This document shows positions 18,129-26,608 of a stretch of 26,608 nucleotides of DNA, piece by piece. Source of the DNA: Amoebidium appalachense (Eukaryota; Ichthyosporea); NCBI GenBank assembly GCA_963693365.1, contig CAVNZM010000052.1, positions 1 through 26,608 on the forward strand, given 5' to 3'. The notes under the pieces were generated by a model. That model was not told the DNA's origin. It saw only the letters and a program-made list of their open reading frames with translations, and searched no databases. How positions within the stretch are numbered: the first letter of the stretch is position 1; each line of letters opens with the position of its first letter. Both the position numbers and the translations under genes were made by a program.

Positions 18129-18676
18129 CATAAATATTTTTCTGGGTAAACACGTAGGATGGGTGTCCGATATCAACATAACTTGAACCATGTAGGCTTC
18201 GTTTCGTGTTTTAGCAGCTCGCGTTCGGCTGCCCGCATACGGGCACCTATTAGCCGATCAAAACATCAGATTCCACAGATCACTAGACCGAGTTTGATTG
18301 GCTCAACATCAGATTTCAACATAACACTAGATCGATTTTGATTGGCTCAGATCGGGAGCCTTAGGTATATAAGCACGACAGTTTTTAGCAGATCAGCAAG
18401 CAACAGACACATCTTCTGTGTTTGGCACCTACAGCTTTACAGCTATATTTTCTTTTCACCCACCCACATACACCCAACACTCAACCCCCATTGATCCACA
18501 CATACGTGCTGTTTTTTCACGGGGCGAAGACTTCCCCCGTTTTTTGGGCACAAGGACCTCACGGATCAATAAATTGATGACTGGGGGCTTGCCGTGGTTT
18601 ACAACCATTGCAGGTTCACTTTCGTCCAAGGGGACGTCCCCCTAGAGGCAACACACGTCCCGGAGTAGTTTTCATA
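18015..18676 (+). repeat. Split direct repeats (B1-A2-B2) at the end of the YR element
   Basis: An 87-bp sequence is repeated directly: 18015-18101 and 18590-18676. The 488 bp between them is not repeated in the window. This is the B1-A2-B2 arrangement known for PAT, Kangaroo and Ngaro elements, placing the element's right terminus at 18676, exactly where truncated LTR A starts. Each 87-bp copy contains a perfect 12-bp palindrome GGGGACGTCCCC (18055-18066 and 18630-18641), a candidate recombination core. Confidence 0.8.
18290..18370 (+). promoter_or_regulatory. Promoter-like segment in repeat A2
   Basis: Two inverted CCAAT boxes (GATTGGCTCA at about 18296 and 18340) are followed by GGTATATAAGCACG at about 18362. 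A2 should duplicate the element's left terminus A1, where transcription starts, so a promoter here is expected. Further on, an ACGGGG...CCCCGT inverted repeat (about 18520-18540) and AATAAA (about 18568) complete an LTR-like unit. Confidence 0.55.
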
Positions 18677-19162
18677 ATTAATGAAGTCTGATCACACATG
18701 TCAACCTAAGTGTAGCCTAAGTGTGTTACCGTCCAATCAACACATATTAAGTAACACAAATCTACCTAACATATATTAGTAGAAAAGAAATATGAGTATA
18801 CACATGAAGACAGGGAGGGAAGGAAAAGAAAATAAGGAAGGAGAAAGAGAAAGGAGAAGAGAGCACAGATCAACAAACAAGATAGTAATAGTATAACTAT
18901 AACTAGAGATATTTATGTACACACGAACATGTACACGTCTCTCCCTGAGTGGGTGGATCCGTGTACACACATATAATTATTCTAATTGATATTACAATAC
19001 ACGATTAAAGCCGATACAACACGATTACAAGTATACAAGCATATCGGAGATCGATGCTACACTTTACATAATAGGAGTGTGGCATTTACACTAAGCATAT
19101 GAACTGAAACATAACACAAACTGAGATGATCTTACAATATGTAAATACTACGTATTATAGCA
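18677..19162 (-). mobile_element. LTR family A, 3'-truncated copy
   Basis: 486 bp nearly identical to 12608-13097. The terminus reads TGCTATAATACG at 19162 (one base differs from the usual TGTTATAATACG). The left side is cut at the end of the split direct repeat. The right flank GGGGC has no partner at the left because of the truncation. Confidence 0.85.
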
Positions 19163-20114
19163 GGGGCCCCTCAGCCTGCCCAGGAACCGGGGGCGCCGTC
19201 CAGACGAAATGCTTGCATACGCCACGGCCGCACCCGCGCGGGAAAATCACCTCAGAGGGGCGCAGAGGCACACTTGCCGAAGCCAACCCCTGAATGACGG
19301 GCCACCACGACGCCATATCCCACACTGGAACGACGAGGATGCCCGCTGCACCTTCCCGCTGCACCTTGGCCACCGTTCGCTTGATCAGCGGGAACGGGGG
19401 CGCCCACCAGCTTGGTGCCGTCCACGGCACCGCCAACCCGTCTGCCATCCCACTGGGGGCCCCTGCCTGGGCCCACACATCAAACTCGGCCTTCACTGCC
19501 GAGGTGTGGGTGGCAAACCGATCAACTTCGGGCTGCATGCCCAGCAGCCACTCCACCCGCTCGACTGCCTCCGGCGTGACTTGCCATTCATGCCGGGGGT
19601 CCACCCGCGACAGCCAATCTGCTCGGTCGTTGAGCTCACCCGGGATGTAGGCCACCTCCTGTGGCCAAGGCAACCCGTGGTCGAGGCACAACTGCAGAAG
19701 CTGCCACAGAATGCGCTGCATCGAGGGGCTGCCGCTGCCCTTTTCCCGCACGGCCCCAAGGGCCGCCTGGGCATCGGTATGCCACTGCACCCGCTGCCCA
19801 CGGAGGGCTTCCTGCACTGGCAGGGCAGGGCTCTGATAGGCCTCCAACAGGCCCTCACACTCCGCAATCGCGGCCGCCCGCGGAGCTTCGTCGGCTGCCC
19901 ACCTGCCCGCCGCCTCAAGCCGCAGGGGCAGGGGATCCCGCCACTTGAAGCACGGCCCCCCAGCCGTGTGTGGTGGCAGCATCCGTGATGAGCGTAGCCG
20001 TGACCGGGTTGCAGGGCCATATCTCCGCCCGAGGCAACCGGCCAATGAACTGGGGCGTCCGACCGATAATCCGTAACTGACGCCCCGAAAGCCGAACGAA
20101 ACTGCGCCAATTTC
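19163..20114 (-). pseudogene. RNase H and C-terminal pol of a DIRS/PAT-class element
   Basis: GC-rich minus-strand reading frames. From the upstream side: LITDAATTHGWGAVLQ (first RNase H Asp), then after a frameshift AIAECEGLLEAYQSP, VQWHTDAQAALGAVRE, YIPGELNDRADWLSRVD (last Asp) and EVDRFATHTSAVKAEFDVWA. The tail MADGLAVPWTAPSWWAPPFP and AAGILVVPVWDMASWWP is the usual post-RNase H segment of these elements. It is joined to the RT at 20858-21640 once the solo LTR B is removed, with matching ATTTC flanks. At 19163 it abuts LTR A. Function in a live element: degrades RNA in the RNA/DNA hybrid during reverse transcription. Confidence 0.85.
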
Positions 20115-20857
20115 TGTCATCTTCACTTGATTCTCAGCAAGACTTAGAAGTTGAGTTTTGTATTTGGTTATTAGTTTGTTGTAGTTTGTTTCCTTTTCCT
20201 TCTTCCTTTCTTTCTTTTCTTTCTGTTTCCGTGTACACCGATATCTTAGATCTGTGTACGTATCGACATACTTAGCTCGCGCACACGTAATACTATTGTC
20301 GTTTGTGTCAAAATCTATATATGTCATCCAATCAAATCTCGTTAGTATTTTCCCAAATATAGTAACTTACATTCCTTTCCCATTCCTTTCTCACGACGTA
20401 GCATTGTGCTATGTTCTCCAACTATTAGGATTGATTATATTTAGACGTGTTATGATAAGAACATGTATAAATGTATGTTGTGAACTAATAGTTACATAAG
20501 TGGTTTCATTTTGTTAAATGTTTCCGTGCTTTTATTAGAAGTTTCTTTCATTAGAGGATTGAGTTTTATATTCTATGTGTCGACAGACATTTCGATCGAT
20601 ATATTTTACACTCATAGTTTTCGTCTTTCTGATTGGAAAATAGAGTTTTCGTTCTTTTGATTGGTTTATCGTTTTCACATTCCCAGGTATAAAAGGGACT
20701 TCATCTTGGAATAAATATCAAGCAGTCGTATTCATTTCCTATGGTTCCAGAAATCGTTCCACCTCTCCGGTTGTGTTTTTCCCGTGTGTCTCTGTGTTGT
20801 GTATAACATAACACCCTCTGTGCTCTCTGCTTCTCCGTTTACCCACACAAAATAACA
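20115..20857 (+). mobile_element. Solo LTR family B, TSD ATTTC
   Basis: 743 bp from TGTCATCTTCACTTGATT to CACAAAATAACA. ATTTC stands at 20110-20114 and again at 20858-20862. It contains the palindrome at about 20233-20262 and TATAAAAGGGAC at about 20690. It closely resembles the 5' LTR at 14779-15524. Confidence 0.93.
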
Positions 20858-21640
20858 ATTTCCCCCGCGTAGGGCGGCATACACTGGCCGCACCAACGTC
20901 AGCATGTGGGGAGTGGCAGCCCGCAGACTCATGACCACCCCCAACCACCGGGTGACTTGCTTCTTTTCCACCCATCGCTTGCCCTTGCGAGCCTTGGCCA
21001 TCACCCGCTTGATCTCCTCCACTGCACCAGCTTCTCCATACAATAGGTGGCGGTAGAGGCCAACACACCTGCGGCAAGGTCGACATGGATGCCTAGATGG
21101 TCGAGATGGTCGGTGGGCTCCCACTGGCCCTAAGCTCCGTATTTCGGCTCAGGCCCGTTGCCTCGAGCTGCCCCTCAACAACACCGCGAGTTCGCAGCGC
21201 CTTTAGCGGCCGTTCGACGACCCACCAGTCGTCCAAGAACGCTAACGTGCGCACACCGCGCCGGTGAAGACGCCGACCGAACTCCTTCATGAGCCGCATG
21301 AAGTAGTATGGGCTGAGGGAATAGCCGAAAGGCAGCACAGTGTACTGATACAGCTGCCCGCCAACCCGAATATGAAAATATTTACGCCACCGTGGCGCAA
21401 TTGCCAGCGCAAAGTAGCCGTCTTTCAGGTCGAAACTGAAGCCGTGGTCACCTGGCTGAGCAATGACCTGCAGGTCATGATCACTGAGCGTCTCGTACTT
21501 GAGGCCCCGCTACACGGCACACTCATTCACTGGGCGCATGTCGATTATCAGCCACACTTTACCGTTTGGTTTCCGCACCCCAAACGTGGTCGACACGCAA
21601 TGCTTCCTGGACTCGTCGATGGGTTCAAGTGCGCCCTTAC
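20858..21640 (-). pseudogene. Reverse transcriptase of a DIRS/PAT-class element
   Basis: Minus-strand order: TTFGVRKPNGKVWLIIDMRP, a TAG stop in place of a codon near 21515, ETLSDHDLQVI, GFSFDLKDGYFALAIAPRWR (catalytic Asp of block A), YTVLPFGYSLSPYYFMRLMK, and LAFLDDWWVV, the FLDD form of the active-site box typical of tyrosine-recombinase retroelements. After a further frameshift the thumb and connection read KRVMAKARKGKRWVEKKQVT and RWLGVVMSLRAATPHMLTLV. The N-terminal end is cut at 21640 by LTR B. It is much more GC-rich than the LTRs around it. One stop and at least one frameshift make it non-functional. Confidence 0.88.
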
Positions 21641-22415
21641 TGTTGTTTTGTGTGGGTAAACGGAGAAGCAGAGAGCACAGATGGGTGTTATGTTATACAC
21701 AACACAGAGACACACGGGAGAAACACAACCGGAGAGGTGGAACGATTTCTGGAACCATAGGAAATGATTTCAACTGCTTGATATTTATTTCAAGATGAAG
21801 TTCATTTTATACTCAGGAATGTGAAATCTATTATCCAATCAGAAAGACGAAAATTATGAGGGTAAAATAAATCGATCGAAATGCCTGTCGACACATAGAA
21901 GATAAAACGCAATCTCCCAATGAAAGAAATCTTCTAATAAAAGGTACAGAAACATTTAACAAAATGAAAACACTTATGTATCCATTAGTTCACATCATAC
22001 ATTTATACATGTTCTTAACATAACACGTCTAAATATAAGCATTCCTAATAGTTGGGGAACATAGAGCAATGCTACGTCGTGGGAAAAGAAGGAAAAGGAA
22101 TGAGGATAGAAAGGAATAGATTGGGAAAGGAATCGAATAGAATTAATGAGGAATGTAGGTTACTATATTTGGGAAAATATAACGAGATCTGATTGGACAA
22201 CATATTTAGACATTGACGCAAACAACAATACATGTGCGCGGGCTAAATAGCTCGATGTGTACACAGATCTAAGATATTTGTACACACGGAAACGGAAAGG
22301 AAAGAAAGAAAGGAAGGAAGAAAGAAAAAGGGAAAAGGAAACAAACTACAACAAACTAATAAACAAATGAAAAACTCAACTTCTAAGTCTTGCCGTTAAT
22401 CATGGGAAGATGACA
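21641..22415 (-). mobile_element. LTR family B, 3' LTR with polypurine tract
   Basis: 775 bp, minus strand, from TGTCATCTTCCCATG at 22415 to ACACAAAACAACA at 21641. It is preceded on its own strand by CTTGAGTGGGGA (22416-22427), the polypurine tract. The left flank CTTAC is the insertion site inside the YR-element RT; the partner is lost with the element's 5' half. With 20115-20857 it forms an inverted pair of about 740-bp arms. Confidence 0.88.
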
Positions 22416-22719
22416 TCCCCACTCAAGGGTTGGAAGGTGGGTTCTCGTGAAGTTTGTTGATGTGACTGTTGATGTCAATACTCTCACACTTGTAGAAGCA
22501 GGTGCCGTGACGTCACAGTCAAGTTTCCCCACTCGAGAAGACAAATGGAGAAGACTTGAAGGGGCAAGCCGGGGGAGAAAACCAAAACGGAAGAAGCACA
22601 CAACGGCGGCTGCTTCGGAAGACTCGGAACATGACGGTAGCCAACGACGATATATATTTATAGAAGAAAACACTAGTGTATGTGTGACGTGTTGGTGGCT
22701 AATGTTTTATACTGGGGCC
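22416..22719 (-). other. 3' internal end of the family B copia element
   Basis: Begins with the polypurine tract and contains a second AGTGGGGA core at about 22527-22534. No copia coding motif is seen, so this is probably the untranslated spacer after RNase H. The plus-strand frame of 104 codons here (22447-22761) enters LTR C and has no features. Confidence 0.45.
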
Positions 22720-23090
22720 TGTTGGAGTACACTGGTACTCCCGGCTAGCAATGTCTGTTAGAGAAAGTTTCTGAGCAATTGAATAATTGTTTCAACACTC
22801 ACTCGAGTGCATAGAGCTTTTGTTTACGGTCATATTCATATATGGTAGTTATATGTTTGAGCCAAAACTGTGCCAATGACGAGCTTCACTAGCAACGTGC
22901 TAATTGTGCTCATTAATTAATATTCCCGGTTCAGATGATGTCATGCCTATATTTGCCACAGGATTCTATTCTAGAAGTGGTAGTGTGCTTTATTCCCGGA
23001 TATCCTCAGAATATTTTTAGTTGTGTGAAGTAAGATTTACGTTTAACTGCAATTGGTGTGTTAAACACGTTTATTTGTGTTTTCAGTGCA
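22720..23090 (+). mobile_element. LTR family C, 5' LTR
   Basis: About 371 bp, TGTTGGAGTACACTGG to TTTCAGTGCA, matching the inverted copy at 1366-1737. It is followed by a 50-bp leader and a gag start, so it is a 5' LTR. The left flank GGGGC has no visible partner. Confidence 0.8.
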
Positions 23091-23140
23091 TGCACAAAAC
23101 ACATACTATTATTTACTAGTTACCCATAATACACGACACT

Positions 23141-23287
23141 ATGTCTGACAACTTACAATTGCAGCAACTAGTCCAACTACTGGAGCAGAGGTTGGCCTCA
23201 CAAGATGCAATCATTTCTGACTTACAGAAGGAACAACGTGCACTAGAACTAGCTTCTATGAACACAATGTCCAACAGGGTGTTGGGG
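23141..23287 (+). pseudogene. Element C gag N-terminus, truncated
   Basis: ATG at 23141 opens MSDNLQLQQLVQLLEQRLAS, followed by QDAIISDLQKEQRALELASM, a leucine-rich coiled coil. After about 49 codons the frame passes into inverted copia pol sequence near 23288, so the rest of Gag-Pol is missing. The inverted start of a related copy lies at 335-408. It may be the gag partner of the orphan retropepsin at 3881-4568. Confidence 0.65.
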
Positions 23288-23546
23288 CAGTTAGCAAAGT
23301 CGGCATCAGATAACACTCCAGCAAGGGGGTGTTGTCGTCGGATGCAGACTTGTCGTAGTGGAGGCCGAGGTTGGATGTGCCGATTAGGTACCGAACTACA
23401 CGGAGCAGACATTCCCATGCAAGTTTGGTGGGGTTGGCACTGAATCTGCCGAGGTAGCCGATGGCAAAGGAGATGTCGGACCGGGAACAACGAGCAACCC
23501 ATAAAAGACGGCCGAGGAGTTCACGGTAGGGAACGTTTATGGGTAT
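23288..23546 (-). pseudogene. Ty1/copia RT/RNase H junction fragment
   Basis: On the minus strand: VPYRELLGRLLWVARCSRSD, GYLGRFSANPTKLAWECLLR and VRYLIGTSNLGLHYDKSAS, then SDADFANC. It parallels 14027-14270 of the larger copia pseudogene but differs at many positions, so it belongs to a different family or an older copy. A frameshift lies before SDADF. It is the last recognisable coding remnant before the AT-rich block. Confidence 0.75.
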
Positions 23547-24787
23547 CTCGCCCCCTCCTCTCTACTCCTTATTCCAAGTAAACGTCACCATATAAGATCA
23601 AAATAAAAATCCTAAATCCAGAAAGTGGTAAATTGTCAAATTTCAGAAAAGCGTCAATTTTGGAATTTTTCAAGACACAATCTGGAATTTATAAGCTTTA
23701 TAAGAAATCTTAAATTGTAATTAAACTTATTTCTTCAAACAGTAGTAATTCTAGTACCTTTTTGAATAGAGATGGATTATGGTTAATCCCTTAGATTCAT
23801 GAGTCTAAGTCCTTTTAGGTTGGAGCACCGCGAAAGTTCCGTAGGCTTCCGTAGGTACCAATTCCTACACTATTTTATATCTAGTTCTGTCAGGATATAA
23901 GATGAAAAATACAATCCTAAATACAACATGTGATCGAAATCCAAAAAATCGTCAATTTTGGAAATTTAGCAGATGAGGGATTGAGATTAATAAAAATATT
24001 AAAGAGTTATTAAATTGGTTTTGTAGCATTTTGTTAGAAATTCCGTGCTATGTTAATAGTACTGTAGCAGTAGGAGTAGAATTTAATTATTCAAGAATAG
24101 GAAAGAGAAAAGATGTATAACAGCATTCATGTGATAAAAATGTAATAAATATAGCATTAGTAGGTATAGTAGTTTAATATTAATGTTTAGCAAGAGTGGA
24201 CAAAGTAGAAATAAATATAAATACAATAGTGATAAGAGGAGTAGGTCTAATCGTGGGATTAGAAAGTGATAAATGAGGAAGAGGATTAACCGGAGAATAT
24301 GGATAGTTAATCGTGGAATAGAAGCTACATTAATGTTGGTAGTTGCTTTATTAATGAAGTATAGAAAATAGAACGAGTATAGTTTTTTTATTATTAATTC
24401 AGATTTAATAGAAAGTATAAGTTACTATACTCTCAGATAATCCTATATATAATGTGATTCTTACAATTAGCACTCCCGATGGTCGTATGCATACATATCT
24501 AATTAGGTTCATTAAGTCCATGACTATGTATCATATGAAATATTATTTAATAGCCCATACGGCAGATCTACCGTGTAATGTTGTATCAATCTTCATAAAA
24601 TTAGAAAGGTTGAATCTAAACAACATTCAATTATTAAATAATAATAGTAGAGTATTAGGGCAATAATTCTGTAGAGTAATAGTACCTTAAACGAATCTGG
24701 ATAATCTATTCTATCCACTTGGAATTTCTGGACTTAATAAAAATTTTATAGGTAATAAAGGAAGGAAGTACTATTAACATAGTACTT

Positions 24788-25235
24788 AATTAGTATAAAA
24801 GTATGATCGTAAAGAGTAGATGCTTGTACTTCACGAGCTTGTCGTATCGTCCTGATAAGAGCATAAGATTATTCTTTTAGGAAAGAATCTCTTAAGAGAC
24901 TTTACCTGGCTCTCTAATAAATAGAGTAGTTACATTATTCAATTAGTAGGAAAGCATCACTTTAAAGAGGAGGTTCGAGTACTTCCCGAGTTTGTTGTAT
25001 CGTGATGATAAGAGCATAAGACTATTCTTTAGTAAGGTAGTTCTTAAGAAACACTAACTAGCTCTCTAATAAATAGAGTAGTTACACTATTCAATTAGTA
25101 GGAAAGCATCACTTTAAAGAATAGGTGTGAGTACTTCCCGAGTTTGTTGTATCATGATGATAAGAGCATAAGACTATTCTTTAGTAAGGTAGTTCTTAAG
25201 AAACACTAACTAGCTCTATAAATTTTTAGAACTGT
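24788..25235. repeat. Tandem repeat, period about 152 bp, three copies
   Basis: Units start with AATTAGTA at 24788, 24941 and 25093. Copies 2 and 3 are nearly identical (GGAAAGCATCACTTTAAAGA, GATGATAAGAGCATAAGACT, TAGTTCTTAAGAAACACTAA). Copy 1 is more diverged. The third unit ends imperfectly near 25235. Confidence 0.9.
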
Positions 25236-25504
25236 TATTATTTTATTAGTAAGAAAGAGAAATTAATAAATATGGTATTAATAGATATAGTAGTTTAAAT
25301 AGTAATGTTTAGCAAAATGGATAAAGTAGAAGTAATCGATTTAATATAAATACAATAGTAATAATAGGAGTAGGCTTAATCGCGGGATTAGAAAGCTATG
25401 AATTAGAAAGAATAATGGAATTAACCGGAGAATATGGATAGTTAATCCTTGAGTATTGAATAGTAACTACATTAAGATTAGTAATTACTTTATTAATGTA
25501 TGAA

Positions 25505-25680
25505 AGATAATGGTTACAGATTATTCCATTAAAGACAAGGGATGCTGATTATTGCATTAAAGACAATGGATGCTGATTATTGCATTAAAGACAATGGATG
25601 CTAATTAAAGTATAAAAATTAATGGATGCTGATTAATGCATCAAAGGTAATGGGTGCTAATTAATGCTTTAAAGGAAATG
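25505..25680. repeat. Tandem repeat, period about 28 bp
   Basis: The unit is GGATGCTGATTATTGC followed by ATTAAAGACAAT. The central two units are almost perfect; outer units drift (GGGTGCTAATTAATGC with CTTTAAAGGAAAT). Confidence 0.85.
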
Positions 25681-25739
25681 AAATATTGAGTGTTGAAAGG
25701 CTTAGTAATACACCAAAGGTGGTGGAACGTTAAGTAATG

Positions 25740-25905
25740 CAGAAAAGGTAATGTATGAAAGGTAGTAAGATGCGGAATAAAGTATAAAGATAGCGAAATG
25801 TGGAATAATGTATAAAAAATAGCGAGATGCGGAATAATGTATAAAAGATAGTAAGATGCGGAATAATGTATAAAAGATAGTAAGATGCGGAATAGTGAGG
25901 CGTAA
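25740..25905. repeat. Tandem repeat, period about 29 bp
   Basis: The unit is AGTAAGATGCGGAATAATGT followed by ATAAAAGAT; at least four units, the last two perfect. The minus-strand frame across it is a repeat translation. Confidence 0.85.
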
Positions 25906-26380
25906 AAAATGCGGGGAGAGGGGAAAGATAACCAGAGGATAAAAATCCTGAGAATAATAAAACCAAATAGGGATAAGAATAATTAGATAGTATAGTGTAA
26001 ACGAAATGGTATAAGGATGAAAAGAATCAAATAATAGGATTACGACAAAGATAAGAAGACATTAGGTCAAGAAGGTAAGATGTTAGGATTATATAATTAA
26101 TTAATAGATGAAAATTTACGAAAGAATAATAGATCGAAGACGATAAAAGATTAATGGAATAAAGAAGTAATATCGGTAAAAAGAATAGTAAAGTGATAGC
26201 AATGGCTAGGGAAAAGAATAATAGTAACATTATTAAAACTCTAGTTAGAATTTAACCTCATAAGACTATTTGTCATTGTACTTTTAATACAATTCGTCGA
26301 CCAAATTTCACATAGAGATTCCTTAATCTAGTACTCAAATTAATTGATAGTAGGATTTTCGCCAGAAATGGCCCAACTTT

Positions 26381-26540
26381 CTTAGGAAGGGTCCAAACTC
26401 GCTTAGAAAAGATCCAACTAGCTTAGGAGAGATCTTGCGCACTTAAGAAAAATCCTGTACACTTAGGAGAGATTCTGCGCACTTAAAAAAGATCCTGCGC
26501 ACTTAGGAGAGATCCTGCGCACTTAGGAGAGATTCTGCGC
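26381..26540. repeat. Tandem repeat, period exactly 20 bp, eight units
   Basis: The unit is ACTTAGGAGAGATYCTGCGC. The last four units differ at only a few positions; the first two are diverged. No change in unit length is seen across the array. Confidence 0.92.
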
Positions 26541-26608
26541 AGTTACAAGGAACCTTATCGCTAGATAGAAGTCTATACTCTTGTCTTAACCGGCAAACAA
26601 ATCTACAG

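Larger units (their letters stand above)
23547..26608. other. AT-rich, gene-free block of degenerate repeats
   Basis: Base composition drops sharply to AT-rich just after 23600 and stays so to the window end. I find no protein I recognise; the longest plus-strand frame (24454-24666, 70 codons) has no features. Imperfect duplications are visible: 23592-23690 resembles 23892-23990 (ATAAGAT, AATCCTAAAT, CGTCAATTTTGGAA), and 24142-24370 resembles 25256-25512 (AGTAGTTTAA, TAATGTTTAGCAA, GATTAACCGGAGAATATGG or its variant). Four tandem arrays are listed separately. A pericentromeric or subtelomeric block, or a degraded satellite, fits; organelle DNA cannot be excluded from sequence alone. Confidence 0.6.

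Noticed and set aside
19209-19988. A 259-codon plus-strand ORF
   Set aside because: Antisense shadow of the GC-rich RNase H region; no domain of its own.
24788-25235. CRISPR-like array
   Set aside because: The whole 152-bp unit is repeated, with no short constant repeat and unique spacers, and the setting is eukaryotic.
24788-25235. tRNA-derived repeat, because one unit has GGTTCGAGTAC resembling a B box
   Set aside because: The other copies lack it, no A box lies at the right distance, and no cloverleaf could be drawn.
24142-25512. Mitochondrial gene fragment in the AT-rich block
   Set aside because: Short hydrophobic frames are interrupted by stops in every frame and I could not match any organelle protein; low complexity explains them.

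Overview
This is nuclear DNA from a eukaryote. Three things show it: stop-littered LTR and tyrosine-recombinase retroelements nested in one another, a THAP-domain DDE transposon, and single genes spaced far apart with AATAAA poly(A) signals, alongside long microsatellites and runs of up to about 48 G. An NXPE/PC-esterase type II membrane protein and a THAP transposase are typical of animals and their unicellular relatives, so a marine invertebrate or another holozoan is the best guess. The window does not prove it, and an alga with PAT/Kangaroo-type elements cannot be excluded.

Only one gene looks intact: an NXPE/PC-esterase-like type II membrane protein at 4661-6445 (minus strand) with its own poly(A) signal. 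An XPG/EXO1-family nuclease at 7854-8580 has a good start but carries frameshifts, one of them a 19-bp tandem duplication inside its DSDLL metal-binding motif. Almost everything else is transposable element.

Four LTR families recur, named A-D here. A is up to about 925 bp, starts TGTTGTAATACG and is the 3' LTR of a copia element on the minus strand. B is about 745-780 bp, starts TGTCATCTTC, ends AACAACA and is the 5' LTR of a copia gag. C is about 371 bp, starts TGTTGGAGTACAC and precedes a coiled-coil gag. D starts TGTTGGAATACG and carries an expandable CT/C tract.

Layout. 1-3900 is a patchwork of LTR A, C, D and B fragments with microsatellites. 3881-4568 is an orphan retropepsin. 4661-6445 is the NXPE-like gene. 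6446-7853 is intergenic. 7854-8580 is the nuclease pseudogene. 8745-9700 is a C-rich tract split by a solo LTR B with target-site duplication (TSD) CCGCA. 9939-11636 is a decayed THAP/DDE transposase. 12173-14778 is a minus-strand copia 3' half (LTR A, polypurine tract, RNase H, RT). 14779-16765 is a plus-strand copia 5' half (LTR B, gag). 16791-18676 is a plus-strand tyrosine-recombinase retroelement ending in split direct repeats. 19163-21640 is the RT-RNase H of a minus-strand element of the same class. 21641-23546 holds LTR B, LTR C with gag start, and another copia fragment. 23547-26608 is an abrupt AT-rich, gene-free block of nested tandem repeats with periods of about 152, 28, 29 and 20 bp.

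TSDs prove three insertions are solo LTRs (CCGCA, CTGGG, ATTTC). Removing two of them makes the YR-element coding regions contiguous again, so the apparent jumble is mostly nested insertion followed by deletion. All comparisons were made by eye.
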